From NCBI GenBank assembly GCA_964624795.1, contig CAZUZS010000014.1, forward strand, positions 1-64,000: a stretch of DNA of 64,000 nt. The letters are read 5' to 3'. This DNA is from CAZUZS01 sp964624795 (GTDB taxonomy: Bacteria > Calditrichota > Calditrichia > RBG-13-44-9). The position numbers and the translations under genes are program-made. This document shows positions 9,373-19,400 of the stretch, one piece after another. How positions within the stretch are numbered: the first letter of the stretch is position 1; each line of letters opens with the position of its first letter. The notes beneath the pieces were generated by a model, which saw only the letters and a list, made by a program, of their open reading frames with translations, had not been told where the DNA came from and did not search any database.

Positions 9373-10728
9373 TCACACCTTATCAGTAATCTGAAAATCT
9401 TCCAGCTTGTTGTAAAGAGAGCGGCGGCTAATGCCAAGAATTTCGGCCGCTTTCAGCTTGTTGCCGTTCACTGCTTTTAGCGTTTGCACAATCATTGTTT
9501 TCTCTACCTGCGAAAGCGTTGTGCCGGCTTTAATACTAATGATTTCCGATCCGACCCGGCTGTTTGTCAACTCGGCGGGAAGTTGCGGTACATCAATAAT
9601 TTCGTTTGCTGAAAGCATGGCGCGCAGCACGATGTTACGAAGCTCGCGAACATTCCCGGGCCAGCTATAGCCTTTGAGTATTTTCAAGGCGTCATTGCTG
9701 AATCCCTTAATTTCTTTGTTAAGGTCGCTGTTGAAAAGGTGCCGGTAGTACTTGAGCAAGTAAGGGATATCCTGTTTGCGTTGGCGCAGGGGTGGTAGTT
9801 GAATGGCAAACACGTTCAGCCGGTAGTAGAGGTCTTCACGAAATTTATGATCCTTGATCAATTCCATAAGGTCTTCATTGCTCGCGCAGATTATCCGTAC
9901 ATCAACGTTTATCGGCTTATTGCTTCCCACCCGCTCGATCACCCGGGTCTCGAGTACCCGCAGCAGAGAGATTTGCACGGCAAGACTCATGGTCCCGATT
10001 TCGTCGAGAAAAAGTGAACCCTGGTGAGCTTCTTCAAACTTGCCCTTCTTATCCGAAATGGCACCGGTGAATGCACCCTTCAGGTGGCCGAAAAGCTCGC
10101 TGGCAATCAATTCCCTGGGGATGCCCCCGGTATTAACTGCCACAAAAGGACCATTCTTGCGTGGTGAGCATTCATGAATAGCGCCTGCAACCAATTCCTT
10201 TCCGGTGCCGCTTTCCCCAAGAATGAGCACCGGCACACCGGTAGGCGCCACTTCCTGGATTTTGCGATAGACTTCCTGCATCGGTTTGCTGAGGCCGACC
10301 ATTTGGTGAAAATGGCGGAACTTTTCAAGGGACTTTTTGCCATCTCCGTTGGATGAGCCGCTGTTTTGCGCGAGGGAATCTTCTACAATTTTAAGCAGTT
10401 TCTGCGGCATTACCGGTTTGGTAATGTAGTTCACCGCGCCGGCCTGCATGGCTTCCACCGCATGTTCTATGGAGCCGAAACCGGTTACCATAATCACCTT
10501 AAGAGAGGGATATTGCTTGTTCAAGGACTTGAGCAGACGCATCCCGTCCATTTGCTGCATTTTATAATCTGTAATGATCAGCTCGAAGACCTGTTCTTCC
10601 AGCATTTCAAGGGCAATTTTGCCATCAGCAGCGCCAATGGCTTCGTAACCCCTCGACTCCAACAGGCTTACCATCCCATCCCGGATGTTATCATCATCAT
10701 CAATAATTAATATACGGCCGTTCTCCAT
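9373..10728 (-). CDS. NtrC-family sigma-54 response regulator
   Basis: 451 residues in the full NtrC layout. The receiver spans about 1-120 (D10-D12 acidic pocket, D54 acceptor, T82, K104). The AAA+ domain has Walker A GESGTGKE at 171-178, the sigma-54 contact loop GAFTGA at 218-223 and Walker B LFLDE at 239-243. The C-terminal Fis-type helix-turn-helix contains GNKLKAAEILGISRRSLYNKL. It activates sigma-54 RNA polymerase at enhancer-bound promoters when phosphorylated. It starts 16 bp after the stop of the histidine kinase gene, so the two form a two-component operon. Confidence 0.96.
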   Translation of the reverse strand: MENGRILIIDDDDNIRDGMVSLLESRGYEAIGAADGKIALEMLEEQVFELIITDYKMQQMDGMRLLKSLNKQYPSLKVIMVTGFGSIEHAVEAMQAGAVNYITKPVMPQKLLKIVEDSLAQNSGSSNGDGKKSLEKFRHFHQMVGLSKPMQEVYRKIQEVAPTGVPVLILGESGTGKELVAGAIHECSPRKNGPFVAVNTGGIPRELIASELFGHLKGAFTGAISDKKGKFEEAHQGSLFLDEIGTMSLAVQISLLRVLETRVIERVGSNKPINVDVRIICASNEDLMELIKDHKFREDLYYRLNVFAIQLPPLRQRKQDIPYLLKYYRHLFNSDLNKEIKGFSNDALKILKGYSWPGNVRELRNIVLRAMLSANEIIDVPQLPAELTNSRVGSEIISIKAGTTLSQVEKTMIVQTLKAVNGNKLKAAEILGISRRSLYNKLEDFQITDKV

Positions 10729-10744
10729 CTATCCTATCCTTGCT

Positions 10745-12556
10745 TTAATTCATATAAGCCCTGGGCAGCTCAATCATAAAACTTGTGCCCTCGTCGGGTT
10801 TCGACTTAAAATATATTCTTCCTTCATGGGCTTCAACAATTTTTTTCGAAATCGCCAAACCGATTCCGCCGCCCGTTTTTTTTGTTGAAAAATAGTAATC
10901 AAATATTTTATCCTTTATCTCCGCCGGGATTCCTTTGCCGGTGTCTTTGATGGCAATTTTAACCTTATTCTCATGTTCCCTTGTGATAAGGTAAAGGTCG
11001 CCGCCGTCGGACATGGCATCGAAGCCATTTAAGACCAGGTTGAGAATTACCTGCTTCATCTGGTCGCGGCTGATATTGACTAACGGCAAATTTTTTGCCA
11101 GGTGTATATGCAGCGTGACCTCCTTCTCGTATGCCTCCTGTTGAACCAGGTCAATTACCTCCCGGATGACGGCATTTATGTCCTCGAATTCGAGTTCGAT
11201 TTCTTTGGTGCGGGCCAGGTTGAAAAATTGGTCGATGAGTTTGGAAAGCCGTTCGATCTCACTGTTCAGAATGTTAATCGATTTTTTGATTTTCTGCCTG
11301 GTATCTCCCGCAAGTGGTGCATCCAGCACCAGGTGGTCCAGAACTTCAGTATGAATGGCCAACGAGCTTAGCGGATTGCGGATTTCATGCCCGATGCTGG
11401 ATGCCAACTGACTGATGATGGTGTATTTCATGCTGCGGTGAAGGTTTTGCTCCAGCTCCTGCAATACGCCGAGGTTCTTGAAATAGAAGATTACGCTGTT
11501 GGCGTTTTTCCCCTCTAAAATGGAAAGTGCATTTATCTGAACATCAATGGTCACCTTATCCGGTAATTTCAGGGCCAGCGACTTCCGCACGGCATGGGTT
11601 TTCGGATCGCGTGCCAGGCGGTACATTTCCAATATTTTAGGATTTTCCTGCACCATCCGATAAAGCTGCTCTTCCAGCCGGTGGCTCTGCCGGATATGGA
11701 ATATGTCGAGCAGATATTCGTTGTAAGAGACGATCCGCATGTTTTCATCCAGAATCAACAGCCCTTCATGAATCACGCGCATCATCGCTTTAATACGTTC
11801 CTCGGATTGCCGGAAGCTTTCGTCCAGATCCAGTGTTTTTTTGAAGAGCTGGTTCAAACGCGCGAATAACGGCGCAAATTCATCTTGCTTTTGATAGTTG
11901 ACCTGGTACTGGTAGTCGGAATCGTGCAGCTTATCGATTGCGTTTTTTATGTTCTGCAAATTGGTCTGGTAAATCCGGGAAGTAAGAAAAACTGTGAGGA
12001 TAATAATTCCAAGCGCAAAAACGCTGGCAATAAACAGGATCAGGCGCCGGTTCTGGTAGAAATTCTCAAGATGCTTCACCGAAATAACGGTTCGGAGATA
12101 ACCCTGCTTCACGCTGTCCTGAACAAGCGGAACGATGGTATCGACAATTTCCTGGTCACCCTCCCACGCCCGCTTTATAATCGTGGGTTTATCGGTGTCC
12201 AGAAGTCTTAGCTCGTGCGCCGTTGTGTAGCTTTTTCCTTCCACCGTAGGGTCATCGCTCACCACGATGTTGTCGGTGGTATCGATGAGCAGGATATGCA
12301 GAATTTTTGAATTGTCGCCGCTAAACCGGTTCATCAAACGGCGAATCGGGTATTTGTTGTATGGACCCAGCTTTGAGATATCGAGTTTGTCAGCCGCAAT
12401 TACATTCCGGACTTGCTCAACCAGCAAAAAAGCCAGTTTATTGGTTAAATCGGCATAAAACGCATTGATGCTGGTGTAAAGAAAATACACGATAATCGCT
12501 TCCAGCAGGAGAGACGCGCCTCCAATGATAAGGGCCTTTTTGTATAATGTTTTCAT
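10745..12556 (-). CDS. Membrane sensor histidine kinase (NtrB-like, PAS)
   Basis: 603 residues. TM1 is at about 8-29 and TM2 at 171-193, enclosing a ~140-residue periplasmic sensor. A HAMP-like linker and a PAS-like domain (about 255-365, containing LLILDENMRIVSYNEYLLDIF) follow. The HisKA box SIGHEIRNPLSS puts the phospho-acceptor at H390. The ATPase domain has an N box (LNLVLNGFDAM), G1 (DTGKGIP), F box (FDYYFSTK) and G2 (GGGIGLAI). It should phosphorylate the NtrC-like regulator encoded immediately downstream. The signal sensed is unknown; the sensor segment matches nothing I recognise. Confidence 0.95.
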   Translation of the reverse strand: MKTLYKKALIIGGASLLLEAIIVYFLYTSINAFYADLTNKLAFLLVEQVRNVIAADKLDISKLGPYNKYPIRRLMNRFSGDNSKILHILLIDTTDNIVVSDDPTVEGKSYTTAHELRLLDTDKPTIIKRAWEGDQEIVDTIVPLVQDSVKQGYLRTVISVKHLENFYQNRRLILFIASVFALGIIILTVFLTSRIYQTNLQNIKNAIDKLHDSDYQYQVNYQKQDEFAPLFARLNQLFKKTLDLDESFRQSEERIKAMMRVIHEGLLILDENMRIVSYNEYLLDIFHIRQSHRLEEQLYRMVQENPKILEMYRLARDPKTHAVRKSLALKLPDKVTIDVQINALSILEGKNANSVIFYFKNLGVLQELEQNLHRSMKYTIISQLASSIGHEIRNPLSSLAIHTEVLDHLVLDAPLAGDTRQKIKKSINILNSEIERLSKLIDQFFNLARTKEIELEFEDINAVIREVIDLVQQEAYEKEVTLHIHLAKNLPLVNISRDQMKQVILNLVLNGFDAMSDGGDLYLITREHENKVKIAIKDTGKGIPAEIKDKIFDYYFSTKKTGGGIGLAISKKIVEAHEGRIYFKSKPDEGTSFMIELPRAYMN

Positions 12557-13006
12557 TTTCTCTTATGAACGGGCTCGTCAGTTAAAGCTCGAAATTCTGT
12601 TAGATGTTTTGTGATAAATCCGGTCGGGGCAGATGTGTTTCTGGTCGATATTCTACATACTTTCGTTTCAAATTTGCGCATCATATTCCAAATCCAAACA
12701 ATAATAGCAAAACATATTCCACAAAGCAATGGGCATTTCAACAGTTTTGAATTGCCAGTGGTTCCCGGGAAGGTCTGAAGTAAAAATCCATGCATGGAGA
12801 AGGAAACACATTGCGGCCGAAAATGGATATGATTCGCCGGGAACAATACCCTTTGGTAAAAATATGATGGAAGGCCGCTAGGATGGAGAAAATTCCCCTT
12901 TGCCGGTGATTTACAATATAGATTTGCAAAGAGAATACAATCACAACAAACACTTGATTCTATTGATTTATCCAGCTATTTTTACATGGGAAATACAGGG
13001 AGTAAG
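12557..13006. other. Divergent intergenic region, kinase / receiver-less activator
   Basis: 450 bp between a minus-strand histidine kinase gene and a plus-strand sigma-54 activator gene. It must hold promoters for both. I see no convincing -24/-12 element or RNA gene. The small minus-strand frames here have no support. Confidence 0.5.
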
Positions 13007-14146
13007 ATGGCGATCCTAAACAAATATAAAAAAATTCAGGAACAACTGAATATCGTCGGCAACTCCGAGAGAATTCGGGAGATGATCGAGCTTGTCATGT
13101 CGGTTGCGCCGACCAACGTTTCGGTGCTCATTACGGGGGAGAGCGGCGTCGGGAAGGAAGTGATTGCGAAAGCTATCCATCAATTGAGTCCGCGGCGCGA
13201 AAAACAGATGATCTCAGTCAATTGTGGCGCCATCCCGGAAGGATTGCTGGAGAGCGAGCTGTTCGGACATGAAAAAGGCGCGTTTACCGGCGCAATAGCC
13301 ACAAAGAAGGGGTATTTTGAGCTTGCCGATGGCGGAACCGTATTTTTGGATGAGATCGGCGAAACGCCGCTGCAAACGCAGGTAAAGCTGCTTCGCGTCC
13401 TGGAAAGCGGTGAGTTCATGCGAGTGGGAAGCGGTGAGTTGCGCAAGGTGGATGTCAGGGTTCTGGCAGCGACCAACCGGGAACTTGGCGAAATGGTGCG
13501 ACAAAACCATTTCCGCAAAGATCTCTACTACCGCCTGAAAGCGGTGACCATTCTTGTTCCGCCGCTGCGGGGTCGCCGGGAAGATATTCCTCTGTTGCTC
13601 GATTATTTTGTTCAACAGACAACTGCCAACAATAATATTGAATTCAAGGGATTTACCGATGAAGCGCTGGACCTGGTCGAAAACTACGATTGGCCGGGAA
13701 ATGTTCGGGAATTGAAAAATTTCGTGGATTCGGTTGTTGTTCTTTCTGCGGGCAGGCCGGTGGATGTGGAACTGGTCCGCGAACAACTCATCCATTACCA
13801 GGAAACCGATGACCTTTCTTCTGCGCTCCCCATGCTTGCGAGAAAAAGCGTGGACCAGGTAGAGCGCGAGCTTGTGTACCAGGCCCTGCTTTCGCTAGGT
13901 GTGGAAATCCGGGAGATGAAACAAATCCTCCTGAATTTGGATCACAATATGGGGAGCCAGGCAATACACAATGATGCTGAAGATATTTATTATCAGGACG
14001 ATGTCCAGCCGATTGAAGAGATGGAAAAGCAATTAATAAAAAAAGCTTTGCTTAAATTTCATGGAAACAAAAGAAAAGCGGCGCATGCATTGAACATTAG
14101 TGAGCGCACTTTATACCGGAAATTGAAAGATTATGACCTTCAATAA
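13007..14146 (+). CDS. Sigma-54 activator lacking a sensory domain
   Basis: 379 residues that begin almost directly with the AAA+ domain. Walker A GESGVGKE is at 44-51, GAFTGA at 91-96 and Walker B VFLDE at 112-116. The arginine-finger region and WPGNVRELKNF follow, then a ~60-residue linker and a Fis-type HTH (GNKRKAAHALNISERTLYRKL). There is no receiver, GAF or PAS domain, so activity must be controlled by expression or by a partner, as in PspF-like proteins. The ATG at 13007 has GGGAG five bases upstream; the earlier ATG at 12986 has no ribosome site. The 3' end overlaps lptE by 14 bp, so the two genes are co-transcribed. Confidence 0.93.
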   Translation: MAILNKYKKIQEQLNIVGNSERIREMIELVMSVAPTNVSVLITGESGVGKEVIAKAIHQLSPRREKQMISVNCGAIPEGLLESELFGHEKGAFTGAIATKKGYFELADGGTVFLDEIGETPLQTQVKLLRVLESGEFMRVGSGELRKVDVRVLAATNRELGEMVRQNHFRKDLYYRLKAVTILVPPLRGRREDIPLLLDYFVQQTTANNNIEFKGFTDEALDLVENYDWPGNVRELKNFVDSVVVLSAGRPVDVELVREQLIHYQETDDLSSALPMLARKSVDQVERELVYQALLSLGVEIREMKQILLNLDHNMGSQAIHNDAEDIYYQDDVQPIEEMEKQLIKKALLKFHGNKRKAAHALNISERTLYRKLKDYDLQ

Positions 14147-14636
14147 AATTCTGATTTATTTGAGCCTGCTGATCATGCTGATAGCGGTGTCTTGCGTCCG
14201 CTATTCCTTCAGGGGCGCATTGCCGTCCTATTTAAAAACAATTTATATTGAGGATTTTGATAACCAGACGCAGTATGCGGGTGTTCGCGAAGATTTTATG
14301 CAAAAAATTACTGAGGGTTTTATCAAAGATAATTCTCTCAGGGTAATTGATACCGAGGAAGGGGCGGATCTGGTGTTGTCCGGGGCGATTACTTCAATCA
14401 ACCGTCAGCCGGTCAGTATTACCCAACAGGAACAGGTTCAGCAATTCAAAATGGTGGTCAACATCCGGGCAGAGTGCATGAATACGCATACCCAAAAGGC
14501 GTTATGGAGTGGGAATGTTTCGCGTTTTGGAATCATCCCCGGTAATGCCACTGCAACAGAAATCGATCAGGCTATCACAGAAGCGACCGACCAAATCGTA
14601 GAAGACATGATTAATAATACAATTGCTGCCTGGTAG
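14133..14636 (+). CDS. lptE: LptE-type LPS-assembly lipoprotein
   Basis: 167 residues with a lipoprotein signal (YLSLLIMLIAVSC, Cys 21), then YSFRGALPSYLKTIYIEDFDNQT. That is the Y-S-F-x-G-x-x-P-x-x-x-K-T-I-x-I-x-x-F-x-N opening typical of LptE homologues in FCB bacteria. LptE plugs and helps assemble the LptD barrel that places lipopolysaccharide in the outer leaflet. A polar C-terminal region with TEATDQIVEDMINNTIAAW ends the protein. It starts inside the end of the sigma-54 activator gene, so translation is probably coupled. The family call rests on the N-terminal pattern and size. Confidence 0.8.
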   Translation: MTFNKILIYLSLLIMLIAVSCVRYSFRGALPSYLKTIYIEDFDNQTQYAGVREDFMQKITEGFIKDNSLRVIDTEEGADLVLSGAITSINRQPVSITQQEQVQQFKMVVNIRAECMNTHTQKALWSGNVSRFGIIPGNATATEIDQAITEATDQIVEDMINNTIAAW

Positions 14637-14923
14637 TTTTTATTTTCATAATTTGCAAAAGAATCGTATATTTAGCAGGTTGATTTACAAAAACAGATTT
14701 TCTCAAACCATTTTTTTTCGGAAGCAAGTCGGGCAAAAATAAAAGATTGGAATTTGTTTTTTAATTATGGTTTTTCGGAATATTTTCTAATTTTCGTGGA
14801 CCCAAGTGCATAGAGAATTTGATTGGATATTCACAGAGGTCGAGATTTTAAGACGATTGCAAACCTCTGTTGATATTTTTGAAATCGATTATATTTTGTG
14901 AATTAGAAATTGGGGTGAAAAAT

Positions 14924-16288
14924 ATGGCAGAATTTACGAGCAAGACCGAACTTGCAAGATTTATAAAGACCCACCCGGATACGGTTGTTTTTGCACATCT
15001 GGCAGCCCGGCTAATTGAAAATCGGGATTTTGAACGGGCGGTCGATATTTGCGGTGTAGGACTCCGGAAGCACCCGGATTATGGCTTCGGGCATTACATA
15101 CTGGGTCTGGCATTGTACGAGCTTAAGAATTATCATGATGCAAAGCATGAAATGGAAATTGCGGTGGCGTATGATCCGGCAATTCCGGAGGCCTGGAGGG
15201 TTTTGGCGGATGTAAATGAAAATCTGAACCTCTCCGTGATGACGCAGGACAGCTATTTGAAATATTATCTGGCCGATCCTTTCAACCAGGAAGCCGCGGA
15301 CAAATATTTCCAGGAAGATTTGATCACCATGATGAGTTCCCGAAAGGAATTCCTGGCGGATGAAGAAGAACCGGAGACCGCAGAATTGGCCCCTGAGGTG
15401 AATGATGAGGAGGTAGATAACCTGATTGATACCGTTGTGATGCCGGAAGAAGAGGAGGATATAGAGAAAACCCTCGATGAAGTTTTCAAAGACACAATAA
15501 ATTCGGCTGAAGCTGAAGATTCTGCCGAAGCGGGCTTTAGTTCAGGGGAGGAAACTGCCGGAAGCGCAGCAAAGGAAGGTGAACCGGAAAAACCGGAATC
15601 TCCATCGAAAAAAGATGAGCTGGAGGGAGACGAATTTACTTCAGCAATGGATTCCTTTTTCATGGATTACGAAAACAAAGAATCTACGGTTGAATTCGAT
15701 GAAGAATCGCTACCGCCGGAAAATCCGCTGGAGGAGGAAGAAATTGTTGCGGAGGAACCGGAAACGGAAGAAATAGATTTCCCCGATGAATTTGTTGACG
15801 ACGAACCGATGGATTTTAGCGCGGTTGTTTCCGACCTGATTTCAGAACGTGAAGACGGTGGGCATCCGGATGAAAAGAAATCGGAGCAAAAAGAGGATGA
15901 AACGTCACCTGAGGCGGAAAAGGAAATATTAAAAGAAGAAAATGAAGATCAATCTGCCCGCAAGGCTATCCTTGAGGAAACCGTGACGGAAAAACCGACG
16001 ACAAGCGATGCGGATGCGGCGATGCAAGATGTAAAAGAGCCGGATGAGGAGGAATTACAGGAAGTTCCGCCTTCCAAACCGGGAAAAGGAGACACCACGC
16101 ATTTTGGTCGACCGCCCATTCTGTCTCCCACTTTGGGCGAGATCTATATTGCGCAGGGCCGCTTCGAGGAAGCGATCGACGTGTTTCGCCAGTTGCTTGA
16201 CAAGGATCCGGAGAATTCACGATACCGGCGAAAAATTGAGGATTTGCAGGTTATTGTGGATAAACAAAAATCAGGATCAGAGGACTAA
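14924..16288 (+). CDS. TPR protein with a long acidic middle
   Basis: 454 residues. Tetratricopeptide repeats fill the N-terminus (about 15-120: RAVDICGVGLRKHPDYGFGH, YELKNYHDAKHEMEIAVAYD). One more lies at the very end (LGEIYIAQGRFEEAIDVFRQ). Between them, roughly 140-390, is a Glu/Asp-rich low-complexity stretch with no predicted fold. No signal peptide is seen with the ATG at 14924, which has GGGGTG upstream; an upstream ATG at 14870 gives a hydrophobic extension with no ribosome site. The role is probably a scaffold; no partner can be named. A terminator follows at 16397. Confidence 0.85.
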   Translation: MAEFTSKTELARFIKTHPDTVVFAHLAARLIENRDFERAVDICGVGLRKHPDYGFGHYILGLALYELKNYHDAKHEMEIAVAYDPAIPEAWRVLADVNENLNLSVMTQDSYLKYYLADPFNQEAADKYFQEDLITMMSSRKEFLADEEEPETAELAPEVNDEEVDNLIDTVVMPEEEEDIEKTLDEVFKDTINSAEAEDSAEAGFSSGEETAGSAAKEGEPEKPESPSKKDELEGDEFTSAMDSFFMDYENKESTVEFDEESLPPENPLEEEEIVAEEPETEEIDFPDEFVDDEPMDFSAVVSDLISEREDGGHPDEKKSEQKEDETSPEAEKEILKEENEDQSARKAILEETVTEKPTTSDADAAMQDVKEPDEEELQEVPPSKPGKGDTTHFGRPPILSPTLGEIYIAQGRFEEAIDVFRQLLDKDPENSRYRRKIEDLQVIVDKQKSGSED

Positions 16289-16396
16289 GCCAATCCCGGT
16301 ATGCAATTCCGTTTGAATTAAGGGAATCCGCGTAAGACAAAACCGCCCTTCCTGTTTGCTGGTCAGCGATTTGAAAAGTAAAAAACTGTTATTTTC

Positions 16397-16420
16397 GGGG
16401 GCAATGCCCCCTTATTTTAT
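16397..16420 (+). terminator. Intrinsic terminator between TPR gene and subtilase gene
   Basis: GGGGGC-AAT-GCCCCC (16397-16411) followed by TTATTTTAT. It ends only three bases before the ATG of the next gene, so that gene has no room for a normal promoter and leader downstream of it. Confidence 0.75.
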
Positions 16421-16423
16421 GTC

Positions 16424-19400
16424 ATGTATTTTAATACGAGAAGAAAAATTACTATTCGGATTCTCGGGGCTTTGTTTATCCTCTTAGCTGCTGCACCGGG
16501 GCGGACGGAGGAAGGGAAATCGCTGATTGTGAAACTCAAATCCGGTATGACGGCGGACCTGGTTTCCGGGAAATCATTGCGTTCAGGCGACAAATCGCTC
16601 GATTCACTTCTATCAGAAATTTCGTTTCAATCGATAAAAAAACTGTTTACCGGGGAAGCGGTAACCGTTGGCCTTCCCAATGAATATTACCTTTTCCAAC
16701 CCTCAAAGGCTGAATCTGCTCCCGCTCTCATGACGAAGCTGAACGCAATGCCGGGAATTGAATGGGCAGAGCCAAACTATCTCTTTAAAATCGATTTTGC
16801 ACCCAACGATTCTCTTTACCCGCAGCAGTGGGCGCTTCGGACCCTGGGCATGGAAAGCGCCTGGAATATAGGGTTCGGTGATCCGGCAATTATCGTGGGG
16901 GTAATTGATACCGGGGTGGATTACCTGCAAGAGGATCTGGCCGGCCAGTTGTGGATAAATTCCGCTGAGGATTTGAATCATAACGGCAGGCTGGACGCAG
17001 GCGACATAAATAATATTGATGATGACGGGAACGGGTATGTGGATGATGTGATCGGCTGGGATTTCACCGATGCTCCCGATTTTCCCGACAATGGCGATTA
17101 CCTCGATCCTGACAACGATCCGATGGATGAATATCCCGGCGGGCATGGCACGGCGGTAAGCGGCATCATTGCGGCCTCTACAGACAATAAACTTGGAATT
17201 GCGGGCATTGCGCCGGGCGCCAGGATTATGGCGCTGCGGGCGGGAACTGCTTCCGGTTTCCTGGAAGAAGACGATATCGCCGAGGCGATTGTTTACGGGG
17301 TGCAGAACGGCTGTCGGATCATAAACATGAGTTTTGGAGATGTGGTCTATTCCCATCTCATCAGGGATGCCGTTTCATACGGTGTCCAGCACAATGTGCT
17401 GTTCGTGGCTTCCGCCGGAAATTCCGGCAACAGCATTTTGCAGTTCCCTGCCGGTTACGATGAAACCATTTCCGTGGGAGCGACCACCCGGAACGACGAG
17501 CTTGCTTCATTTTCCAGTTTCGGTCCCAAAATCGACCTGGTTGCACCCGGAGAGGATATTTTTTCCACAAGCCTTGGTGATCGATATGGTGAGTTCAATG
17601 GAACGTCTTTTTCGGCTCCGATGGTAAGCGGTGCATTGGCGTTAATCTGGTCCGGAAATCCTTCTGCGAGCAGCAGGGCGGTACAGGCAAAATTGCTGAC
17701 AGGATGCACTGATCTGGGCGCCCCCGGCTGGGATGAATACTTTGGTAATGGCCTTCTAAATGTCTCTCGTTCTCTGACAGTCCCTCAAAGTACCGTGGCG
17801 ACAATCGCCTCTCCCCAGACACAAAGCGGTTTACGGGAAAATACCGTAGCTATTCGTGGAACAGCTGCATCGCCCGATCTGGAGAAATATAGTCTTTCAT
17901 ACGGCATCGGGGCAGATCCGGTGCAAATGATGCCATTTCTGGAAAGCTCTCAGCAGGTAATTGACGACACACTCGGCTTGTGGGAGACAACACATTTGCA
18001 GGATGCCATTTATACGCTGGAGCTGAAAGTCACCGACCATGATCGGCATACAATCTCCAACAGAGTGGTCGTCTACCTGGATCGAACTCCACCGGTGATG
18101 GAGCCCCTTCAGATTATCCCTATGATGGTGGAAAATGAAAATGGTTGTCTTATTCAACTGAACACCGACGATCAAACTTTGGCGACTCTTTTTTACCGGC
18201 TGGCTGGCGGCGCCGGTTTTTCACATTCGCTAACGTCCGGCTATTTCAGCAATGAACATACATTCTTGCTCACTACCCGGGAGATCACCGGACCGGTGGA
18301 GTTTTATATCGAACTTCGTAACACATCGGGATTAACAACTCGTGAGGATAATGACAATCGCTTCTATTCAGTTGACCTAAAACTTCCGAACACATTTACT
18401 GAAAGCTTTTTACTTTTGGAGCAGGCCGCCGGTTTTGCCTATGTTCTGCCCGATACCAAAGATATAAATGGAGACGGCCTGCCGGACATTGCCGGCTACC
18501 TGGCCGGACCAATACTCCCGGAGCCTCGTATCGGGATAATTAATTTTGACAACTCCGGTCTTCTTTTGCACGCCGGTTCAATAGCCGCTTTCCCTCGTGA
18601 TCTGCAGGATGTGACGGGCGATTCGGTACCGGATCTTTTAGCCGGCTACGGCGGAACAGCCTACCTGTTCAATGGAAATGGCCTGCCACAATTTTCGCTG
18701 AATCCGGTACAGTGCCCGGAAAGCGATTTCTGGGCGGCGCGCATGGGGGATTTTGACAATGACGGCAATCCGGAGGTGCTGGCGATTCATGAAAACCAGT
18801 GGCAGATTTACCGGCTTGCCAATCCGGCAAATTTTTCGGTAACACCGCTGCAAATCCTGGATAATCCCACTTCCGGCGAGAACAATTACGGAACACCTTA
18901 TGCCCGCTTCTCAGATCTGGACGATGACGGGAAAATGGAAATAATTATTGGAGATTATGACGGAGACCTGCTTATTTACGAGCGCAGCATAGCGGGTCAG
19001 TTTCTTCTTGCCGATACGCTTTCTTTGCCGGGAATAGATGCAACCAGTCGTTTCGCCACCGGCGATTTTGATGGTGATGGGCAGGAGGAGCTTGTCGTGG
19101 CCACCCAGGTTATCGCAGATTACGTCGGCGAATCATCTGCCCAGCGGCAGTACTGGGTGCTGAGTATTCTGAAATCGGACGGCGACAATTCCCTCCGTCT
19201 TGTTTGGCGGCAGAATTTCCACGGCTTGAACGAACAGAAAAATACGTTCAGCGGCATTTCGACTGCAGATTATGATGGAGACGGAAAAGATGAAATTTTT
19301 TTCACGCCGTTTCCAAAGGTGTATTATATCACCTGGAGGAATGGGCAGTACCAGATAAATTGGTATTACAACGGCGTAAACAGTAACGGTGTGGCAAAGA

